Origin: Asparagopsis taxiformis
Taxonomy: Eukaryota > Rhodophyta > Florideophyceae > Bonnemaisoniales > Bonnemaisoniaceae
Direction: 5' to 3'
DNA length: 64,000 nucleotides
NCBI GenBank assembly: GCA_030407315.1
Contig: JALQPE010003003.1
Location: forward strand, 45,568-109,567
The position numbers and the translations under genes are program-made. The notes under the pieces were generated by a model that saw only the letters and a list, made by a program, of their open reading frames with translations, made no database searches and was not told where the DNA came from. This document shows positions 19,932 through 28,857 of the stretch, piece after piece (the first letter of the stretch is position 1; each line of letters starts with the position of its first letter).

Positions 19932-22361
19932 TCAGTAGGAACGGCTAGTGATCGCGGCGTCACCGCTAATGACCACAAGGTTGAGCCGGTAAGACCCCAC
20001 GAACAGCACCCGTCGGGTTGGCCAAATAACAAAAACCGCGAGCGGTAGAAATATGAAGCCAATCGGCGGACGAAAAATCCATAAAAACAACAAAAACATT
20101 CCAAATTTTAATGGGAGACATGACAAAGCCGCACACGGCGCATGGATGAACGATCTAACATAAGAGTGAAACGCAAATGCGTATAAGAAGGTAAACCCGG
20201 TTACGGAAGTAAGACGTCTAACGTCGGAAGTTGTCGGAGGGACGGGGCGCTGATGCGAAGGGTAGGAAGAGGTTGGCCTCAATGACCGGTTGGTCGGATG
20301 TTGAGCCGTAGAACGAAGAGTGTCGCGAGGACGAATGCGTCCAGCATCCCGACGGGAAGTGGTTAAACGAGCCGGTGGGCGATGATGAGGCACAGCAGGG
20401 ACTGAAGGAACCGATACCGTCGGAGAATTAGTGACCACCTCATCGGACATATCCGGAGACTCCTCCCTCACGGGATCCCGTGATTCGATGCGCTGAAGCA
20501 ACGGCGGAGTCGTGTTAACTGGAGAAGCGCGCCGGGGGCGGACATTTCGACCATCGTCGCGCTCAGCGGGAGAACGATCCCGACGACGACCGGATATCCC
20601 TCCTCGAGGTTGAATACTAGCTGGAGTCTCCAGGGCGTGTGTCGTATCCCTACCCCGCTCATGCGGTATGCGCCTACGCGCTAAGCGCAATTCTTCCTCA
20701 AGCTCTCGGACTCTTGTCACTAGTTCATCGAACGTCTTCTGCCTCGCAGTTAAGTCCTTTTCCAATTTTGACACCTTCTCTTCCGCTAAGCGGCGACCTG
20801 TACGCTCTGCGCGATAGCGCGTTACTGCAGCATCCCGTCGCTCGCGACTTTCCTTGTACCGAGTACCCAACGTGACACACGTTAACGCCAAAGTATCCAA
20901 CGCATTGCGAACGGGGTAACCGTCATCCCGTGGATGAAACACCGACGAAAGTTGGCCATCACCAAGACTATCCGCCAATTGGCGCACATTCGTAACCGAT
21001 AATAACTGCGCCGCAGACAAACTGGATCCAAGAACATCCGCGCGAGCGGTAGCACGACCGACTGTACCGCCATCCTCGAGTGACTGACCGGATTGACGGT
21101 CTGGTGACAGAAACGGCGCTGCCGTAGAAGCCGGAAGACCCGGACGGGTAGAGCGAGAAAGATCCAGTGGGGCTGGTGGAGGGACAACTGCCTGGGGTTC
21201 CATCGCTTCGTAAGAAGCTGGCTCTACAGGAGCAGTTGGATGAGGAGAGACGCCGGAATCGGCTGGACGATAATGACCAGCAGGTGTCGAACGCCCAGGG
21301 CGTGGAACGTGCATCTCCCGTTCGGGTTTGTACATGTAGTCCTCCAAATCTCCGTCGGAGTAACTTGGCGGGTCGACCGTAAGATAACCGTCCTCGGCAA
21401 ATTCACCGTCCCGACGAAACGGAGGAGTCTCAACCACAATCCCGTCCCGGGTAGTATACGCCGCGGCTTTCGCCGGTTTGAAGGGTAAACTCGGATGCGA
21501 GTAAAGGAAGATCTTCTCGGGCGCAACGCCTTCGATTGTACAAGCAATCTCCTCGACACCATCGGTGGTCTTGTAAGAAGCCTCGAGGAGCTCGATGATA
21601 ACCTTCACATCTACGCTACGCGTCTTCGGTACAACTGGTGATAACGGCATCTCATGGAATGTCTTCCACGTCGTGATAGCCGACTCTGCCAAGTGCTTGG
21701 CTAACACCGGGAGGAACCCTCTAGTCTCTACGAGACGAGCCAACTCCAAACCCATCATGAGCTCTCGCTCTAACAGGACATAGTCCAAAAACCGAGGCTT
21801 CACCCAAGGACGGGGATCCGCCTCTACCACACTGTGGAAATGCAGCATCGCTGGTGTATCCCCAATGGGCAAACACAAGGGCGGTGAGTTCTCGCCTTCC
21901 CATCGGGAATCTTCCAACGTCGAATTCAGCTCTGCTGTAGGTACCACCAAGTTCGCAGTGCGATGGTCTATGCTCCGATTAGCTCGGTAACCGAACACTC
22001 GGTAGTCAAGTGACGACACTTGCAAACCGGTAGTCCGGGCTAGGTGACGCGCGTGTACACGCATGTGATATTCCAACATACCGGTATCCGGGCGGGGCGG
22101 ATACGCAAACCATCTTGACCTAACGATAGGTAAGTCGGGAACGCTCCCTTGATCCGAGTGTGACTCGAACAATCTACGGTTCATCCGCTCAACGTACAAG
22201 GCATCGCCTGGGTGAAGAAGAAAGGTACGGTCGCACAGCAACGTGTGTGGTACACGGAAATGTCGCATCGGCCGACACGACGGCAATTGGGCATAAGCCG
22301 ACCAGCTGTTATGCAGCGCATGGGTATCACGGTGTTTAACACCTGCCATGAGACGGAGGTC
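19932..22361 (-). CDS. E1 antisense ORF, C-terminal part (unknown conserved protein)
   Basis: 805 codons on the strand opposite to gag-pol, convergent with pol and ending only 44 bp from its stop. It is continuous in frame with 22362-23420; the two are separated by one TGA. The core (WSAYAQLPSCRPMRHFRVPHT, LHPGDALYVERMNRRLF, WFAYPPRPDT, ITGVAPEK-like, PFRRDGEFAEDGY) matches the E2 antisense protein closely. A second conserved helical module (LLSVTNVRQLADSLGDG, then a coiled coil of about 80 residues rich in ERR and EEL) follows. The last 90 residues are strongly hydrophobic and absent from E2, so the original stop may have been lost. No RT, integrase or envelope signature is seen; function unknown. 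Confidence 0.85.
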   Translation of the reverse strand, partial: DLRLMAGVKHRDTHALHNSWSAYAQLPSCRPMRHFRVPHTLLCDRTFLLHPGDALYVERMNRRLFESHSDQGSVPDLPIVRSRWFAYPPRPDTGMLEYHMRVHARHLARTTGLQVSSLDYRVFGYRANRSIDHRTANLVVPTAELNSTLEDSRWEGENSPPLCLPIGDTPAMLHFHSVVEADPRPWVKPRFLDYVLLERELMMGLELARLVETRGFLPVLAKHLAESAITTWKTFHEMPLSPVVPKTRSVDVKVIIELLEASYKTTDGVEEIACTIEGVAPEKIFLYSHPSLPFKPAKAAAYTTRDGIVVETPPFRRDGEFAEDGYLTVDPPSYSDGDLEDYMYKPEREMHVPRPGRSTPAGHYRPADSGVSPHPTAPVEPASYEAMEPQAVVPPPAPLDLSRSTRPGLPASTAAPFLSPDRQSGQSLEDGGTVGRATARADVLGSSLSAAQLLSVTNVRQLADSLGDGQLSSVFHPRDDGYPVRNALDTLALTCVTLGTRYKESRERRDAAVTRYRAERTGRRLAEEKVSKLEKDLTARQKTFDELVTRVRELEEELRLARRRIPHERGRDTTHALETPASIQPRGGISGRRRDRSPAERDDGRNVRPRRASPVNTTPPLLQRIESRDPVREESPDMSDEVVTNSPTVSVPSVPAVPHHRPPARLTTSRRDAGRIRPRDTLRSTAQHPTNRSLRPTSSYPSHQRPVPPTTSDVRRLTSVTGFTFLYAFAFHSYVRSFIHAPCAALSCLPLKFGMFLLFLWIFRPPIGFIFLPLAVFVIWPTRRVLFVGSYRLNLVVISGDAAITSRSY

Positions 22362-23420
22362 TCAACGCAAGTCGGTAACGTCCTCGCTTAAAAACTCCCG
22401 TAGGGGCAGGCGTGCAAAAGGGTAATACTCCCACGGAGCTCTCAAATACCTTGAAAAAGGCAACTCATGTGAGTCAAAGACCATGAGCTCCGAAGCATTC
22501 GAAGGATAAAATTCGCCTTCGCGACGCCAATCGGCGGAAGGAGCCGGAACCCGCTTGGGCGATGAATAAGTCGGCGCAGCCGTAACAGCAGGAGCTGGTT
22601 TTTGGTACGGATCTACCAACTGACCTTGTCTTCCTTGCGGTTGCACCGTCTCATATCCACCGGACCCATACGCGGCTCGCGTCGAATTGCTAGCAACCAG
22701 CCCGCGACCCGCTTCTTCGGCCGCCTTGCGGTTTCGCGCATCGATGATGAATTGCCGATTACGGCTGTATAAGTCCTCGTAAGGATTCTTGGACTTAACC
22801 GGCTCAGCCGTAACGGGATTCCATGTGGACGAGCGAGGGTTCGCATAAGGATCCGGATACTCCGATGGACGGGGAACGATGGAACGGCCTGTGACGGCAG
22901 GAGCGGCAGAAGTCGCGGGGGTCGAACTGGGCTGCGAAGCCGCAGCAGCGTCAACGATAATTTCTGCCGGTTCCGGCGTGCGGCGCGAAGGCTGGGGAGT
23001 CCCTTGCTTGTCCGATGGCGGTGAACGCAGGGTATCCCGTTGAACTTCAACTTCTTCTACCTCAGGATGAGGGTCGCTTGGGGGCGGAACTACCGAAGGC
23101 AGCACAACCGGTTTACCGGGATTGTCTTTACGAGGCGTAACCTCAGGTGAGGGACTCGGCGGACGGTGAGCGGCCGAAGGTGTCTTCGCCTGTTCTTGAC
23201 CAGTCCCTGTAGAGGGTTTAGCCTGCGAACCGGAATCCGGTGGTTGAGAAGAAGAAGCTGGAACGCCAGCAGCGGAAGCGGAAGGGTTAGTTGTCGGCGT
23301 CGCTGGGGTTGGAGTCGAAGGTGCGCGCGACGCCTGATGGCGGGTGGTTTGACGGCGGGAAGCCGCCCGCGTAGAACGTGTTGGCATGTTGCCTGTCGGG
23401 CTGTTAATGCGATCGACCAT
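22362..23420 (-). CDS. E1 antisense ORF, N-terminal part
   Basis: 352 codons from ATG near 23418-23420. The first 250 residues are Pro/Ser/Thr/Ala-rich with a basic start (RRQTTRHQAS, shared almost exactly with E2). The conserved region opens at PSADWRREGEFYPSNASELMVFDSHELPFSRYLRAPWEYYPFARLP, of which the matching E2 stretch is about residues 356-402. The frame ends at TGA 22362-22364. At this point E2 has an Arg codon in an alignable context, so this is a CGA to TGA type nonsense change rather than a natural boundary. Its promoter should lie between 23421 and the 3' LTR. Confidence 0.85.
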   Translation of the reverse strand: MVDRINSPTGNMPTRSTRAASRRQTTRHQASRAPSTPTPATPTTNPSASAAGVPASSSQPPDSGSQAKPSTGTGQEQAKTPSAAHRPPSPSPEVTPRKDNPGKPVVLPSVVPPPSDPHPEVEEVEVQRDTLRSPPSDKQGTPQPSRRTPEPAEIIVDAAAASQPSSTPATSAAPAVTGRSIVPRPSEYPDPYANPRSSTWNPVTAEPVKSKNPYEDLYSRNRQFIIDARNRKAAEEAGRGLVASNSTRAAYGSGGYETVQPQGRQGQLVDPYQKPAPAVTAAPTYSSPKRVPAPSADWRREGEFYPSNASELMVFDSHELPFSRYLRAPWEYYPFARLPLREFLSEDVTDLR

Positions 23421-23861
23421 GCTGAGTAACAGCAGTCCTTAAATACTCCACTGGAGTCAGAAGCAACGCAACAGACAAGTCGTACGGTCGCCACAGGCGT
23501 GAGGTCTTGCTTGAATCCCGAAGGGACGCCGCGGAAGAACGCAAGGCGGGTATTACCCTTAACGCAAGAAAAATCGCGTATCACGCGCGCAAACCTCAGC
23601 GAGGCACAAGACTTGAATCGCCAGTGTGAGATCGCTTCGCAAACCGGCAGGACCGGAGGGAGAACAAGGTTGGACAACACTGCCACGCCGGTGAAGGGAC
23701 GCAAACCCGAAGGGTCGTTACTCAGATGATGGGCGATGCTCGGGAGTGGAACCGTGTGCACGGGTAAATATCAGCCAAATTTTGGCGGTCAAAATTTTTA
23801 TCCGGTTGGCCGGCCACGGCGGTGGAAATATTTTGGGAATTTAAAATCAGTAGATTTTTGG

Positions 23862-23880
23862 AATTGTCGGGACGACAATT
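23862..23880. promoter_or_regulatory. Perfect inverted repeat next to the polypurine tract
   Basis: AATTGTCG GGA CGACAATT, eight-base arms. The same TTGTCG-3-CGACAA dyad lies at the corresponding place in E2 (36073-36089) although flanking sequence is diverged. Its position upstream of the antisense ORF and beside the plus-strand primer site suggests an operator-like or structural role. Confidence 0.6.
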
Positions 23881-23885
23881 GGCTT

Positions 23886-23897
23886 AGGAGGGGGCGA
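23886..23897 (+). other. E1 polypurine tract
   Basis: AGGAGGGGGCGA immediately before the 3' LTR. E2 has AGGAGGGGGCCG in the same place. Confidence 0.85.
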
Positions 23898-24557
23898 TGT
23901 CATACCACGCGGTGGTCTGCCCTGGTGGGGTCGTGTCAACATCCTATTGGATGAGCCCGGGTCGGGACTGACCAATAGAAACAGCCTCGCTGTATCTCGC
24001 CCAAGTCAAGGGAATGGACCCACTGGGACAATTAAAGACCCCACAAGGGGCAAATTTTAACTAAGCTAACTCAGCTAACTTTACACTGTAACACTAACAG
24101 TTGGTGATCTCGCGGGCTCCCGCAGTCGCCATAATCAGGGATCTGATTGGTGCACCTAAGGATATTTATTCCTAACTGTCTACCTACCCTAACTGTTTAC
24201 AGTAACTTAGACTAGTATAAAACGCCTCTGGATTAGCCAGAGTGCTTAACCTTTTAGAGGTAACATAAACTCACGTGGAATTTACGACTCCACTGAACAG
24301 TGTTTGCATCGCTCTTTTCTATCCTTCTAGGACGAATTAGCTTTAGCTATACAGCTCGACGGGTTACGTCTTTCTGCTCCATCAATACGCACTCCGTGCG
24401 TGAGCACCCCCAACCTTCACCCGGCATTACCGGAAGACCTTTCGTGGTATACACGCCATTGGCGGTTGACGCAAGATTCGCTTGCTCTACCACGCTACCG
24501 AAGCTCGGGACACCTGTAGGGTGGTTTTGCCGCTTTGCGGATTTTCTACCTACTACA
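23898..24557 (+). repeat. E1 3' LTR
   Basis: Second copy of the 660-bp LTR, identical to 12460-13119 as read, followed directly by the GCCGG duplication. Confidence 0.95.
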
Positions 24558-24562
24558 GCCGG
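24558..24562. repeat. Target-site duplication of E1, right copy (GCCGG)
   Basis: Matches 12455-12459. Removing E1 and one copy restores the phase of element B's antisense ORF. Confidence 0.9.
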
Positions 24563-24931
24563 TGCGCCGTCAGCGACGGAAGCGTCCGTCGCGCCCGCCC
24601 CAACCATTAGGGCGGGCCAAGCCGTTGCTTCGCAGGCCGTCGCCTCGTCGTCTCGCCCGATGGCTCCGTCTCGCCTGGTGGCTTCCGTGACGCCTGCCGA
24701 GGCTGCTAGGGCCGATGCCCCACGTGACGATGACGCAACGGCGTCCGACTCGGGGAATTCGTCACCCATCGTTCCGGAGGTCGCGGCCCCGTCTGTGGGT
24801 GTAGCCGCGATGGCAGCGGCCGCTCGTTCGCGTCGTGCTGGGGCAGCGGCCCGCACGGGCGTGCCTCGTCCGCTCGTTCGCGTCGTGCTGGGGCAGCGGC
24901 CCGCACGGGCGTGCCTCGTCGTGACGGGTAG
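24563..24931 (+). pseudogene. Element B antisense ORF, N-terminal low-complexity part
   Basis: Continues the 12353-12459 fragment in phase: Ala/Pro/Ser/Arg-rich sequence as in the other antisense proteins. A 50-bp tandem duplication (24820-24919) shifts the frame by two. An in-frame TAG at 24929-24931 then precedes the conserved part. The frame reading on to 25025 is the shifted one. Confidence 0.65.
24820..24919. repeat. 50-bp perfect tandem duplication
   Basis: 24820-24869 is repeated exactly at 24870-24919. As 50 is not a multiple of three, it moves the antisense frame from one phase to the other; the phase downstream (25010-26734) is the one expected after this shift. Confidence 0.9.
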
Positions 24932-25009
24932 CCTCGTTCCCCTCGCCAGGGTCCCTCGCCGGAGAGTGGTGACCCCGCTGGGACAGTCGGCACCGCTTCA
25001 CGTGGCGGT

Positions 25010-26734
25010 GTGGCGCTCAACGTAGGCGTCCTGACCCACGCGTGGGCTGTGTTGCCTCGCGTGGCTATCACGGATGACGATCTCGCCACGTTGGCCAAAG
25101 ATCGTCTAGACGCCCGCGCGGTTGTCGACTATATGCGTTCCGCCGAGGATAAGTGGGTGCGTGAAGCCGGGCGTCGCTTCGCCGTCGGGCCGCCGGGATC
25201 GGAACGTTACCAGATCCCGGCGTCGATACGTTGCGACCGCTCGTGGTTGCGTGACGTCAACGACGCGATCTACGTGGATCGTATGGACGCGTTACTGTGG
25301 AAGGGAACGCCCAAGGAACCGCCGTTCATCTCGGTGGCGTCCGTATTCGTGTGTCCGCGGACACTTTCCGAGAGGCAACGAGCCGAATGGAAGACCGCCC
25401 TTTCGTTGAGCGTCATATCCAAGAGCGTGGTGTCATACGACGACCATTTCGCGCTCCGTCACGTGAACGCGGACGACTACCGCGTGTCGCACGCGTCGGC
25501 TCCGTTGGTCGTCCCGAGCGAGCTCTACTTCCCGCCGTTGCCGGAAGTGGTAGAGGAGTTCCCGTACCCCCGTGGGTCGTCCACGTTGCTACCACGCGTG
25601 GTGCACTATTTTACCGATGCCGTGAAGGATGCGCCTGCCCCCGTGAAGGAACGTTTCCTCATGGCCGTGGACATCGAACACGCAGCGATGCTCGCATGCT
25701 CGCTGTTCGTGGAACGTCGTGTGTTCGGGCGCGCGTGCCTACTGCCGGAGTCCACGTTGGACTTCCTGGCCGACTACGAGATGCTTCGTGCAATCCCAGT
25801 GGACGGCTCTGACACGTTCGTCTCCGTTACCAGCGCGTTGGCTGAGGCTCGCGGCGCCCTTGCGTTGGGGCCGGAGTATCGCGTTATACGCCCCGACTAC
25901 GCAAGCGGCGATAATCAGGAGTTCGTATCCGTGCGCAGCGATGGGGCTTACGTGCCGCGGACCGCTTCCCGTTCCGAACGCCGTCGTGGCAATCGTACTG
26001 GTTATTTCGGCGGCCTCGGGAGCAACGACCGACCCCGTGGGTCGCGTTCTGGCCGTCGTGGCCATCAAAACGAAGCGCCGCGTGCGCCGGGTGCTCGAGA
26101 GATCGTGCCACGCGAGGCTACGGGAGGGGGCAACGTTGCCCGCGTCGGTCGTCCGGATGCGGCCACGCCGGCCGAGCGCGCGCCACGGTTCGTGAGCCTG
26201 GACGACCGCGTCTCCGATGAGGATGCCCGTCGGCTTCTCGGTACGTCGATGGCCGCTCCGCCTCGTGCGGACGGCTGGGTTATTCGTTCCCTTATCACGT
26301 CCGTGGCTCGCGCAGCCGAAGATTTCAGGGCCCAGACGTTGGACCTGACCGCCCGTTTGGCGACGGAACGCGCGATTTCCGAGCGTCTCGCCGCGGCGAC
26401 TCGTGGTTACGCACCGCCCGGTGGCGTGTGTAATGAACCCTACGGTTATGCGAGTGGCGGCGGCTTCGGAAACCCCGTCGGGTATGGTCACGCAGCGGCG
26501 TACCTGCCACGCGACCCCGCTTCGGCGCGCCCTTTGGATACGCGCAGTCACGGGACTGCGGATCCTTACGCTGGGGATCCCGCGTCGCGTTGCGAGCGAG
26601 CCCCCGTGGTCACGCGGACCGTCGATCCGTACGCGCCGGGCTTCGTTCAGCCCAGTCGCAGCCGCAGCCACGATAGCCGCGGCGAAGGCCCTGGGTCGTA
26701 TGACCCTGCGGGCAAGCGTTCGCGTCGCTACTAG
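25010..26734 (+). CDS. Element B antisense ORF, conserved part
   Basis: 574 codons; the first possible initiator here is GTG, so this is the body of a longer broken gene and not a separate one. Shared with the E1/E2 proteins: a core with RSWLRDVNDAIYVDRMDALLW (compare GDALYVERMNRRLF), then VNADDYRVSHASAPLVV (compare TANDYRVFAHRH), FLMAVDIEHAAMLACSLFVERRVF (compare LELERDILIGIELARTAETRGF) and a late module (SDEDARRLLG, then RSLITSVARAAEDFRAQTLDLTARL). This is strong order-preserving similarity at protein level with little at DNA level, so the family is older than these copies. Function unknown. Confidence 0.75.
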   Translation: MALNVGVLTHAWAVLPRVAITDDDLATLAKDRLDARAVVDYMRSAEDKWVREAGRRFAVGPPGSERYQIPASIRCDRSWLRDVNDAIYVDRMDALLWKGTPKEPPFISVASVFVCPRTLSERQRAEWKTALSLSVISKSVVSYDDHFALRHVNADDYRVSHASAPLVVPSELYFPPLPEVVEEFPYPRGSSTLLPRVVHYFTDAVKDAPAPVKERFLMAVDIEHAAMLACSLFVERRVFGRACLLPESTLDFLADYEMLRAIPVDGSDTFVSVTSALAEARGALALGPEYRVIRPDYASGDNQEFVSVRSDGAYVPRTASRSERRRGNRTGYFGGLGSNDRPRGSRSGRRGHQNEAPRAPGAREIVPREATGGGNVARVGRPDAATPAERAPRFVSLDDRVSDEDARRLLGTSMAAPPRADGWVIRSLITSVARAAEDFRAQTLDLTARLATERAISERLAAATRGYAPPGGVCNEPYGYASGGGFGNPVGYGHAAAYLPRDPASARPLDTRSHGTADPYAGDPASRCERAPVVTRTVDPYAPGFVQPSRSRSHDSRGEGPGSYDPAGKRSRRY

Positions 26735-28857
26735 GTCGTTCCTAGGTTAGTACGTAGGCCTCGTAGGCTTTAGCATCGAGCTGCTTCGTAAACTTCGTCT
26801 TGTTTTCTGCGTAACCGCACGGCTCCGTTGAGCTTCGTAATTCGTATTGGCAGGTCGTCTGCGTTGGGGGAGGGGTGAGCGTTAAGCCCCTCCCCACAAT
26901 TTTTTTTGTTGTAGCGTCTACCCCGTTGAGTGTCGTAGAGCTTTCGCAGCTCGTCCTTCGCGTTCGCGGCGGCGCGTGCCCGTTGGCAGGTTCGTGAAAT
27001 TCGTAACTATTCGGCGAAGCGGCGGCTTCTCACTGCGAGTGGTACGTTAACCTGGATCGTTGAGCCCGTTGGCGTGCGTATCATTTAGTAACTAACTCGG
27101 AAATAGTTTCCGCCGTCGCTTCTCGTGCGAATGACCCCCGTCGGGTGCCGAATTTCGTTGAGCGTTCGAGCTCTTTGACGCGTAGCGCATCGGTGCCAAT
27201 TTTAATTTGCTCCGTCGAGCTGAGCGAAAAAATTCGTCGAACGTCAGACCGGCTCGCGCGTGAGTCGGTTTGACGTTCTACGCCGTGGCGTGTACGCAGC
27301 AGTTCGTCGCTGTGCGTTGCGGTCCCGTTGACAACGTCGTTGCCGGCGGGCTTGGCTTTTCGTATAGCCGTTGACGTCATTAACGCCGTCGCGCTGGTCG
27401 TTTCTGCGGCTTCACGTTAGCCGGTGGCGCAATCGTTGCGCGGGTTCGCTTCGCGCGGCGACGTCCGTGGAGCGTTTCGTTAGCTCGTTCATTTTGTAGT
27501 GCGTCGTGTACCTGGGCATACGTAATGCTCGCCCTCTACGCCGTTGCGTAATTTCGTTTATTCGCCTTGCGAACCCGACGGGGACGCGATTGACGAAGTC
27601 GTTTCGCATGCCCGCGGGCGTTTGAGGCTGCTACGTGAGCCAGTTTTTCGTCGGCTCGTTGCCTTCAGCTGTGCCGTTTACGTTGGCTACCAGCTTGTAC
27701 GCCGTCGCGTATTCGTTTTTCGTTTCGCGGGATCGACCCGTCGGGGCACGTCGTTATCGTTACCGACGTCCGCGTACGCGACCGCGTCCTGGCCGACGTG
27801 GCCGATGGCGCGTGCGCCTTCGAATTCGAACGGAGTCTTAGCTTCGTTAGCTTATTCGGTTACGACGCGCACGTGCGCGTTTTAATCTACGTGACCGTAC
27901 GTGGTCAACCTCTATTGGGTTCGTTCATGCATTTCGACTAGCCCGCGGGCTTTTCGTTTTCGCGCGTCAATCGTTATGCCCGCGTGGCAGGACACCGTTG
28001 TGTCATTCCGTGGCCGCCGTACGTGGCTACCGTGTTCGGCGTCGTGCCTTGAGGTGGCGATAGCGGTTCGCCGTCCGTTGTTGCTGCCTCGTTGGATCGT
28101 TTGTTTCGCACGCTTTTCTCGCGCGCTTCGCGCGCTGAGACCCGTTGGTCTAGTTCGTCAGCTAGCGTATAGCTTCGTTCCGCTTCGTGCGTGGGTTTTA
28201 GCGATGGGGCCGTCGCCATCTTCGTTAGGGACGCGTCCGTCCTACGTGGTTTCTCCGCCTTCCGGCGTTACGTTGCCGTTAGCTCGCGAGCTGTTGGCGT
28301 TGACCTCGTTGGTCGATGCGACTCGTTGTCAGCGGTTGTCCACGGGGACGTACGATTGCTCACACGTCATGCCAAAATTACGAAATTTTCGGGGCACGCG
28401 TGCCCCGAGATTTGGCCAGATTAGCGCACTGTAATCGGCCCGATTTTCCGTACCGTACGTCCATGGCCCGCTGGCCCTATCATAATTTTCGCGCGAAAAA
28501 TCTGACATGGTGTCCGTCCGTGGCCCGTGATGTCGTCATCGTTGCCTGTGGGACGGACAACACTGTCGAGCCAGTCGTGGCTCTTCACATCGTGTGAATC
28601 GTCCGCGCGTGGACTCGTCGTCCAAACTTTCGTTGGCGCTCGTGCCTACACCAACGTATGGTGTCGAAAAAGAACAGAGCGACGGCTCTAGCACGCATCA
28701 CGCCCCCCCAACGCAAGGGTGGACGTCCCGGCCACTCGTTGTGCCTTCGCTTCTCGTTTGTGCGGCTCGTCGCCTTCGGTAGTTGCATCGTGCAACGTCG
28801 CGTACGCGTTCGCTTAACCCAACGCCCGCATGCGTTTTCGGAGGCCGTCGTGGCCTT
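26735..28857. other. Element B spacer between antisense ORF and pol; no gene supported
   Basis: 2.1 kb between the convergent ends of the antisense ORF and pol, against 44 bp in E1 and 307 bp in E2. Short frames on both strands have no recognisable content. It may be an extra insertion, or a B-specific region. It contains an 18-bp palindrome at 28390-28407. Confidence 0.5.
28390..28407. repeat. 18-bp perfect palindrome
   Basis: CGGGGCACGCGTGCCCCG in the spacer of element B, about 450 bp from the pol stop. Confidence 0.8.

Larger units (their letters stand above)
12460..24557 (+). mobile_element. Element E1: complete 12.1-kb Ty3/gypsy chromovirus with antisense ORF
   Basis: Layout: 5' LTR 12460-13119, primer-binding site after 13119, gag 13233-15164, pol 15179-19887, antisense ORF 23420 down to 19932, inverted repeat and polypurine tract 23862-23897, 3' LTR 23898-24557. 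The LTRs start TG and end CA, are both 660 bp and read as identical over their whole length. They are bounded by a 5-bp GCCGG duplication. The element sits inside the antisense ORF of element B. Identical LTRs point to a recent insertion, yet gag (stop), pol (1-bp deletion) and the antisense ORF (stop) each carry one lesion. At 12 kb it is long for a chromovirus; about 3.5 kb of this is the antisense gene. Confidence 0.95.

Noticed and set aside
20468..23761. Other frames overlapping the E1 antisense ORF
   Set aside because: Shadows; the minus frame 23420-19932 is the one conserved in E2 and B.
27081..28434. Frames in the element B spacer on both strands
   Set aside because: Short, in different phases and without similarity to any element protein seen here.
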